Positions 12,301-21,300 of a stretch of DNA of 64,000 nucleotides are shown here, piece after piece. The first letter of the stretch is position 1. Each line of letters opens with the position of its first letter. Location of the stretch: NCBI RefSeq assembly GCF_035046485.1, contig NC_085138.1, forward strand, positions 326,550,129-326,614,128, written 5' to 3'. The DNA is from Aedes albopictus. Lineage: Eukaryota > Arthropoda > Insecta > Diptera > Culicidae. The position numbers and the translations under genes are program-made. The notes under the pieces are model-generated. The model saw nothing but the letters and a program-made list of their open reading frames with translations, had not been told where the DNA came from and searched no databases.

Positions 12301-15300
12301 AATCCTTGGTTAAATCTTGAAAATTATTGAAAATAAACTCTTTAATGACTTGCGGCCCGCGGTCTCTTTTCAAAATTCAATTTTGGCCCGCAAAGACAGT
12401 TAGGCTGAGGATCACTGGTCTAACTGAATAAAAAGTTTTTTTTTTATTTTTCAACCTTAATTACCTACCTTACCGATCAGGCTAAGGCCGGGGTGGCCTC
12501 TGCTGTACATAGTAGCCGTCTCCATTCCACTCGGTCCATGGCTGTTTGTCTCCAGTTCCGCACAGTGCGTAGGGTCCACTGCGCACCACGTCTTCTTGTA
12601 CCGGTCAGATGACTCTCGAGAACCATTTTAGTCGGGTTTCTATCCGACATCCTGATTACGTGACCCACCCTCCCGATTTTCGCGGTATGGACGATGCACA
12701 GTGGCCGGAAGCCGGACAAAACCTCAAAAATCGACTTCAATATTTTATTTTTCTAATATTTTTCTTCCATTATAGATACTTTAACTAAGAAAACCCCAAA
12801 TTTTCAAGAGATTTGGTCGAAAATTAAGTCTTGTAGATTTTTTCAAAGTTGAAGTTTTATGCGCTACAATATTAGTATTTATTGTCTTTATTTTATGAGC
12901 TTCCTTCATGAGGTCATTGTAAAAGTTAGGAAGACTTGAATAATGTGACAATATGTTTTGTGTTTTTGGGTACAAATAACCATTACATTTCAGGGATTGT
13001 TTGGAATTCAATCAAAAAATTATTATGTTTTTACAATATGCAAACATATTGACTTTTATGAACTTTTGAAGAAAAACTTCGTATTAAAAAGATCCAGTAC
13101 TTGTTTAGGAAACATCAGAAAACGACGCCGTACCCCGGATCTGACGTGCAATTTTGACTAGTTTTTGGCTATATAGGTCACTGTTTGCGCATTTTTGCGC
13201 TAAGCGCGAAAAAAAAATTTTTTTTCTATCAGGTCACAATGGAGCCGCATGGTTGTGGAAGAAGTGATATTGTTTGAAGTTTAAATTTTATCTTCACATA
13301 GTTCAAATTGACTTCAGAATACTAACAATTTCGTGTAATTTTCATTCTTGTACGAGACTTTCACCAAGTCAGATGGTCATAAGAGGGGGGGGGGGGGTGG
13401 TATCTGAAAATGTAATAAATAATGTAATGGCCACGGCTTTGGCCTTTTTTTATTTTTTTTAAATATTATTTTATTTTTTGACAGAAAACCACAAGAAGGT
13501 GGGTGCTCCAGTTTAAAACAGTAAGCTGGAGAGGAAGGGAGTGATGACTAAGTATGAATAAGCCTTTATTTCCTTAGACACTACTCACATGTTGCTTCAC
13601 CAGATACAACTAACACTTTTAACCATCAAAATAAAAGAAAGGCAAAAACAACCGTGAAAACATGTAAAAATAACTACAAACCATTGCTCATTGATTCCCT
13701 TAAACTGGTTGTTTCTTCGATTTATCTTAATCGTTAGAATTGCTCAACAACCTTGGAAGCAATCTCTTCACGAACCTTCATCGAAGTTTCAATATATAGT
13801 GACACAAATTCGTTGACATCTACGTGTTTCTTTTCTACACGCACATCGCTACAGTTCAAAGCAACAATCATCTATAAAATATAAAAGGAATTCACTAAAC
13901 GGCGATAAACGCCACGTTAAATATTTTTCTGCGTAAACGTCGCGATCGCCAAGGCAATCTTTGAATATTTTAAAACCAATTTTATGAACCCAACATTTTA
14001 TGCTCTTTAGTAAAACCCCTTTTATTGGTTTTTTAAACTTGAAGTTTTATTGTATGCTGTGAAGAATTAGCATTAAGGTGAATATATGACGAAGCCACAA
14101 CTCGAATTTTCAAGAGCACAAATCTGAAGAACCGAATGTCGGTTTGCGCTGACAAGTTGATCGATTGGTCACCACCAGCGGGTAACCAATCGATCAACTT
14201 TTCAGTTCAAACCGACATTCGGTTCTTCAGATTTGTGCTCTCGAAAATTCGAGGTTTGGCTTCGTTATATATTCACCTTAAGTTAAAATTCACAAATGCA
14301 AAGAAATTAAAAAAAATAAATTATTGTATGTTATTCATGCAGTTTCGTTCAACACATTTCTACTGAACGACACAGATTTTGAAAATATTTGCTGGAACTC
14401 TACTGTTCATATATATGATTACCGATCTCTGAGGATCGTTTATCAAAAACTCCCTTCAATATTGCGAATATGAATTGCCAATTGTTTATAGATAGGGTTG
14501 TTTCGGTTGCTTCCACAAGTGATAGCAGGGATCGATGTACCTTAAAACCCAAACTCGGAAGAGCATATATGAAGTTGTTGAAACGAGATTGATAAAAAGC
14601 AGTTCAAATTTTACGCAGTTCACTATATTAGACTATCTGACTCCATAACGATTGAATTAATACACCTCCGTGCACCCACCGTAAAATGTCACGTGTTCTA
14701 TGGGCATTCCCTGAGAAAAGACCCCGTCTTGTCAGCCAACATTGGTGTGTATCTGAATTGATCCATTGAAAGAAAACGTAGGTAAACGATTTTTTTTTCT
14801 AATGATTTATGTATTTTTGAAGATTTTGGACCACCCTAACAGCAACAAATACACAATTTTAGTTTATTTCAATACCAATACATGATTTAAGAACCCTCAA
14901 ATAAAAAGGGTAATCAAAACCTACGTTCAGAAAGCACATCGTGATAGCTTATTATCGATTATTTTTACATGCTTGCCATTATCAGCAGATTTCAAAATTT
15001 TGAACCACCCTAATATAGTAAAATCAAAATATATGATGAGTTTCATATCAGAAATAGATTTAGGGAACTAAAATCATCATAACCTGTGAATTTTAGCAAT
15101 TTCGGTTAACATTTGAGGTTTTGTCCGACTTTTGTATGGAGGCCCGCCACTGTGCGATGGTTGGTTCTCTCAGCAGCTGATGCAGCTCGTGGTTCATTCG
15201 CCTTCTCCAAGTCCCGTCTTCCATCTGCACTCCGCCGTAGATGATACGCAACACCTTCCGTTCGAAAACTCCAAGGGCGCGTTGGTCCTCTGCACGTAGG

Positions 15301-18300
15301 GTCCATGTTTCGTGCCCATAGAGGACGACCGGTCTAATCAACGTTTTGTAGATGGTTAACTTCGTGTTACGGCGAACTTTATTCGAACGTAGAGTTCTGC
15401 GGAGTCCAAAGTAGGCACGATTTCCTGCCACAATGCGCCTCTGAATTTCTCTGCTGGTGTCGTTGTCGTCGGTCACCAGTGCGCCCAAGTACACGAATTC
15501 TTCAACCGCCTCGATTTCATCACCGTCGATATGAATTCGGGGTGGCGGGCGCGGTGATTCCTCCCTGGAGCCCTTTGCCATCATGTACTTTGTCTTCGAC
15601 ACATTAATGACTAATCCGATTCGCCTGGCTTCACTTTTTAGTCGGATGTACGTTTCCGCCATCGTCTCAAATTTACGAGCAATAATATCAATATCATCGG
15701 CGAAACCAAGCAGCTGAACGGACTTTGTGAAAATCGTCCCACTCGTGTTTATCCCCGCTCTCCTTATTACAACCTCTAACGCAATGTTAAGCAGCAAGCA
15801 CGAAAGACCATCACCTTGTCGTAACCCTCTGCGAGATTCCAAGGGACTCGAGAGTGTCCCTGGTACTCGAACTACGCACATCACTCGATCCATCGTCGCC
15901 TTGATTAATCGTATCAGTTTATCCGGGAATCCGTATTCGTGCATAATCTGCCATAGCTGGTCTCGATCGATTGTATCATACGCTGATTTGAAATCGATGA
16001 ACAAGTGATGTGTGGGCACGTCGTATTCGCGTCATTTCTACAACACCTGGCGGATGGCGAACATCTGCTCCGTTGTAACACGTTCACCCATGAATCCAGC
16101 CTGATATTGTCCCACGAATTCTCTTGTAATCGGTGATAAACTGTGGCATAAAATTTGAGGGAGTACCTTGTAGGTAGCGCTCAGTAGTGTGATCGCGCGA
16201 TAATTCCCGCAATCCAACTTGTTGCCCTTTTCCTTTTCCTCCTCCCAAATCTTGGTAATGACCCAGTGTAGTGCTCTCACCAGTGCTTCTCCACCGTATT
16301 TTAGAAGCTCGCTAGGTAGTTGATGTGCTCCAGCGGCTTCATTGTTTTTCAACCGGCCAACATCGTCCTCAGTCTCTTGGAGGTCAGGAGCCGGAAGTCT
16401 TTCGTCCTGTGTACTTACTCCTAGATCTGTTTCCATGCCAACTTCGGTACTTGCAACGTCGCTCGTGAGAATATTCCCGTGATTATCTCGGCACATGTCG
16501 GCTTGTGGCACAAAGCCTCTGCGCGAGCGATGCAGCTTCTCGTAGAACTTTTGTGTGTCCTAAGCGCGGTACAGCTCTTCCATAGCTTCGCGATCTTGTT
16601 CTTCCTGTTAGCGCTTCTTCATCCGGAAGACTGAGTTCTGCCTGTTCCGCGCCTGTTTGTAACGTGCCTCATTCGCTCTCGTACGGTGTTGCAGCATTCT
16701 CGCTCATGCTGCATTCTTCTCGTTTTTCAACTGTTCACATTCGCCGTCTGGTAACGACTGGTACGTTTTTGTGATTCGGAGTCGCGAAGCCTTGTGCTGT
16801 TGCCGAGGTACTACCTATGGCGGATCGGATGTCCCTCCAGCCATCTTCAAGCGTAGCTGCGCCAAGCTGCTCTTCCGTTGGTAGCGCCACATTCTAACTG
16901 CTCCGCGTAATCTTGAGCAACTTCTACGTTATGTAACTGCTCGATGGTGAGCCGCGGTGTTCGACTTCGACGCTTGGTAATAACTGTCGAAAGTTTTGAG
17001 CACATGCATACAACGACTATATTCTTCAACCATTTAACCTAATTTAGGTACAGCCCTTTTGTCCACTAGGGCACTGCGTGAGCGATTCCAATTGGCAGCT
17101 GCACTTACACTTTATACAGCGCCTAAATGTATTCTATTCTAATTCTACTATATCGAACTGGTTGCCTTTACGCTGCTGTCACTTTCTATCCTGCCAATTG
17201 TAGAATGATGAGCACGAGGATGTTAATGTGTGGCTCTCTTGTTCCTTTTCCAATCCGATCGAGGGTTCATTACGAGTTGCCATTCGCCGATGTCCAAGTA
17301 CATACCTGGGTCTGTTTGAGCCATGGGCTCAAAAGATGGTCAGTGACAGCTGCTCTCGGTGAAAAGAGCAACTGAAGAAAGTGCCGGGGCTGGGATCGAA
17401 CCCATGACCATCTACTTATGAAGCAAACGTGTAACCGCTTGCGCCTCGGGCCCCAGGCTATAAAAAAGGCTGAATTAGATCGAAAGAGAGTGCAGTGCAT
17501 GCACCCATAAAGGAAAAGATTATTTTTGGAAATAGATAGGCATTCTTGAAGTGAGTGGTAATAAACTGGTAGTTATTTTTGTATTCTTTCTGAGTAATTA
17601 TCATCTCTTACATCCATTCAGAAGAATTGTCTTAAATCTATTCGGATTTTAATGTTACGATTGTATGATCATTGTACTCAAATACAACTAGAGAAAATTA
17701 TCAGATGTTGGAGACCTACACTGAAGTTTTTTTTATGAACAACACTTCCAATTTTTTTTTTGTGAAATCATTTATTTTATTAGAACTTGGCGATCAATAA
17801 GAAATTTATTTGAAAATTTAAATTGTGGGACGCCATGGGCATTAACGGGTTTCATCAGCTAGATTTTTCGTTTTAGTCTCCCACCTTGGCATAGTTTCAT
17901 AGTGTCGTCCACAGCTGCTGCTCCACATAGATCTTAGTAACTGGACCATTAGCAGAACAAGCAATTAATAAGCTGCCTTCGAGTCGCCCCGCACAGAGAG
18001 AAACGCTCGCGAGACAATTTCTCACACTCCACAAAGCTTAAAAAAAAATCAACCACATCTGAGCCCATTGACTGTGGGAAACAATTGAACCCGGAAACCC
18101 ACAAGGATTCCACTGTTGAATCGCCAACTAACTATCAATACGGTGAAAAATACAAGAGTCAAATAAAGATGCCTTCCCGATCAGAAAGGCATAACAAAAT
18201 TATAACCGATTAAGTTATTTATTTCAAAGATTTTTCATAACAGTATGAGTTATAAAATTCGCCGGTTAGGTGTTAAAATAACAAAAATTATAACTAAAAT

Positions 18301-21300
18301 TGCTCTAGTCATAACATAATTATAACAGGTCTTGATACAATTATAACAAGTTTATAACAAAATGAGATATAAAAAATCAATCAAATTATATCACATGTTG
18401 TTATAAAGCAGTTATAAATATATTGGGTAAAAATTAATCCATTTTTGGGGTATCAATTTTTAGAGTGAAATTTTATTTTTTGTAAAAAGTTACTGGCATC
18501 AAAAAACTTCTCCACATAGTATACATAAAACCCAGGGATTCGAACCTACGACGGCTAGAACCTAGAACAGGAGCTCGTCGTTTTTACCAGTGAGGCCATC
18601 ACAGCACTTGAAGTGAGGGGCAATATATGCTGAAATGGTTCTTCATATTGGTAGCACCTCTATAAATAGACTCGCTGATTCAACATACCGGAGAGGGAAA
18701 GTATGACGTCACCATACCCAGTTATGACGTCACCATGCACGTTACTACAGCCCATTTAGTCCCTCAGCTTCAATGTCGTGTGCGCTCGTTGTGCACTAGA
18801 GCCAGCGTTCACTACTTCGGAACTGGAGCCCACATCGCTGTACCTACGAGAATTGACGTCACACGAAACTGGTTTTAATACAGTTGATAGCAATTATATC
18901 TTCGTGTTATTAACTAAGTTGAACAGATAGCTAATGACTTTCAAATAGTGAAAAGTGTGTAACTAATCACTAATTGCGCCAGCGTTTATTTAAATGTTTA
19001 AAGCGTTTTTTGGCATGTTTTATTTCATTATTATTAATTAATGATATTCCTTCTGCAAAGTTGTTCAGAAGAATTATGGCGCTTAAGTGGTGAATGTTTC
19101 GGTAGTAATATCCACTGCAAATTCTTGCAGGAATATTCCCTTCTATTTCGATCGGCAGATATGCATACACATATTATCTATGCGGAAAAAACTGTAGTAA
19201 ATTGTAGTGATATTTACAACAGAGACTGAGTGACCACATACTAAGAAATTTCTAAGAAATTGGAATTCGATTGAAAAGTTTAACTTTAAAACTAGAACTT
19301 ATTTAATTACTGAGATCCTTCAGAATTTCTGATGGATTTTCCCTGATGGAAAATCCTTTAAGGAATTTTTGATGCATAGGCTGAAGTAATTTGCTAAGAA
19401 TGTCTTAAAGAATCTTTCTTTTGGATTCTCTGAAGAAATTCTTAAGGGACGAAATGTATGTTGGATTTTAAACTTAAGTTAAACCTTGCGGGACATCCCT
19501 ATAACGAATGATCTGTATACTATACTCAATTAGTAGTTTAAGGACAGACTTGTTAAAATCCCAAAATGAACGCCACAATAGCCGACTTCGGCACCTACTC
19601 ACGATTTCGAGCGCACAAATCTCTTCGTAAACAAAACCAGCGCACCTGAGCTTCTTATTTTAAACTTATTACAAGTGAGCAAGAACAAAATAATAAAATG
19701 CACTGTTGTTTAATGCATGTTTCTTGAGAATTGTGCGTCTGAAGTTCTGATGCACTGTTGAAGCGGGAATTCAAGACGTTTGTCCTTTAGTTGAGAGCTC
19801 CGACAGGTCAAAGGTGACGTAATCTGGTCGGTAAAATATAATTGGTGAATTGGAATGTGTTTTCGTGTTCTATCATCAGAAATCATAGGAGTGGTTTACT
19901 TGGGATCTCAACATGTATATGAACTAATCTTCCAACAAATCCTTGGGGCAAAGTTCCTTGAAGAATTCAAAGAGGAGGTCATGGAAAAAGTCATGGAGGA
20001 ATTGTAGAAGAATTCCTCAGAGGATTACTCGGAAGAGTTTCTTATGGAAACTCTCGGAGAGATCTCTGGAAGAACTTCTAGTGAGCTCCATAGAGACCTA
20101 CAAGAGAAATACTTTTAATATCCCTAGAAATATTCCCTGAAAGTACTCCGTGGCCATCCATAATAAACATTCAACCTGTAAGACATGTACAAAATCCTGT
20201 AAACAAATGTTAACACCGCAGTTCAATTACATATGACCAATTGAGAGCCTAGGACTTCTCGGCAACTTCGCTGATGAGTGATGATCCGAACTTCCTAGGA
20301 CAGCAGAATAATGAGATTTATCATATCAAACAGCTCATAGTAGTGAAATTTTGCATACAATTTTACACCATTCGTGAATTTCAAGAATCATGAACAACTT
20401 TGCTGAACATACGAACTGTGCAGGTGATCTGGATCATGATAAGAAACATTTAAAATTACCCAATATCATCACGGAATGGTGGAGTTGCTTACCTCATTTT
20501 CCACCTTCCAAAGTCATAAGCTTTCTGTACAAATTTGATGAAGACATGAGCTTTTTTGGTAGTTCATATAATAAAGGATATCAACAATTGTGTATTTTCT
20601 AATCACAATGGCGCCATACAGCGGTTAATTTACGCACTAAACACTACCAAAAAATATTGATTAGTTACGCATTCGATTTTAAAAATTATTACTGAGTTTG
20701 TTATAATGTTGATGTAATGATGATCAAATCACATATTCATTTATTGTAACTGACTTTGTTAGAACCTTGAAATAATACAAACTAGTTTTCGTACCGATTC
20801 CAACAAATATATCTAAATATAACAAACCTTGATATAGATATCAACCGTTGATATAATTATGTTATGTTTTTGTTATGCCTTTCTGATCGGGTTTGCTCGT
20901 TGCGATGATCGGTTGGTCCATGGACGTAAAAAGAGGATGAAGTGTACCAACATAATTTGTGTGTTTATCCTAAGAACAAAAATGCACAATCACTTTCTAA
21001 AAGTATACGACTTTGCTTGGTAACCAATAATAGACATTTCCTTTTGGCATTTCGCTTCGTTTGCTTTTAATATAAAGTTGAATACACAGAGCTTTCAATA
21101 CGTACTCTATCCATTCAAAGTACTGTCCTTTCGCACCATGGCCAGCCACTCATTAACTTAAGTGCAGCAATGAAACAGAAGTCATGTCTCCAATTAATTA
21201 CAACTTATACTTTTGTCTCTTCTTCCGGCACGAACGGGACTTTCCTCGCAGGTTCAACTGGTGGCACTAGCGCTGATGGTGACCGTGAACGTGGTGAACT

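Larger units (their letters stand above)
10726..12417. mobile_element. hAT element (CAGTGGTC ends), 1692 bp, with nested insertions
   Basis: Ends CAGTGGTCACC and the complement of GGATCACTG, flanked by the perfect 8-bp duplication GTCTAACT at 10718-10725 and 12418-12425. Subterminal GCGGCCCGC blocks occur at both ends (10742-10751, 12352-12361), as in many hAT families. No transposase frame survives. It hosts a SINE (11593-11868) and a MITE (11906-12118), so it is older than both. Confidence 0.88.
12697..15154. mobile_element. Transib-like DNA element with 12/23 RSS-like ends
   Basis: A 2458-bp element splits an RTE copy. The left end is CACAGTG (12697-12703), a 12-bp spacer, then ACAAAACCT (12716-12724). 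The right end, read inward on the minus strand, is CACAGTG (15154-15148), a 23-bp spacer, then ACAAAACCT (15124-15116). After this both ends share CAAA. The flanks are CGATG at 12692-12696 and 15155-15159, and the uninterrupted RTE relative near 50290 has CACGATGGTT there. Transib elements are known for 5-bp duplications and heptamer-like ends. No RAG1-like transposase frame is visible, so the copy is non-autonomous. An alternative boundary (one base longer each end, 3-bp GAT duplication) cannot be excluded. Confidence 0.72.
18176..20891. mobile_element. CCC-ended element, 2716 bp, with 2-bp TT flanks
   Basis: Terminal inverted repeats of about 30 bp start CCCGATCAGAAAGGCATAAC on the left and as the complement on the right (GTTATGCCTTTCTGATCGGG). 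The flanks are TT on both sides (18174-18175, 20892-20893). It resembles the CCCAAG-ended elements at 49860-50026 and 57543-59222 in its CCC ends, 2-bp duplication and TTATAA-rich subterminal sequence. No transposase frame was seen. It contains a tRNA-like SINE remnant, a TATA/CRE cluster and a degenerate GAA-rich repeat (19920-20150). Confidence 0.65.

Noticed and set aside
12697..15154. CACTA (EnSpm) element in place of Transib
   Set aside because: Ends are CACAG and the best-fitting duplication is 5 bp; CACTA would give 2-3 bp. It is kept only as the stated alternative boundary.
18530..18612. A functional tRNA gene
   Set aside because: Good B box but the acceptor stem does not pair and the anticodon arm is not clear; SINE head is more likely. 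The same holds for 52560-52760, 17380-17456 and 11780-11868.
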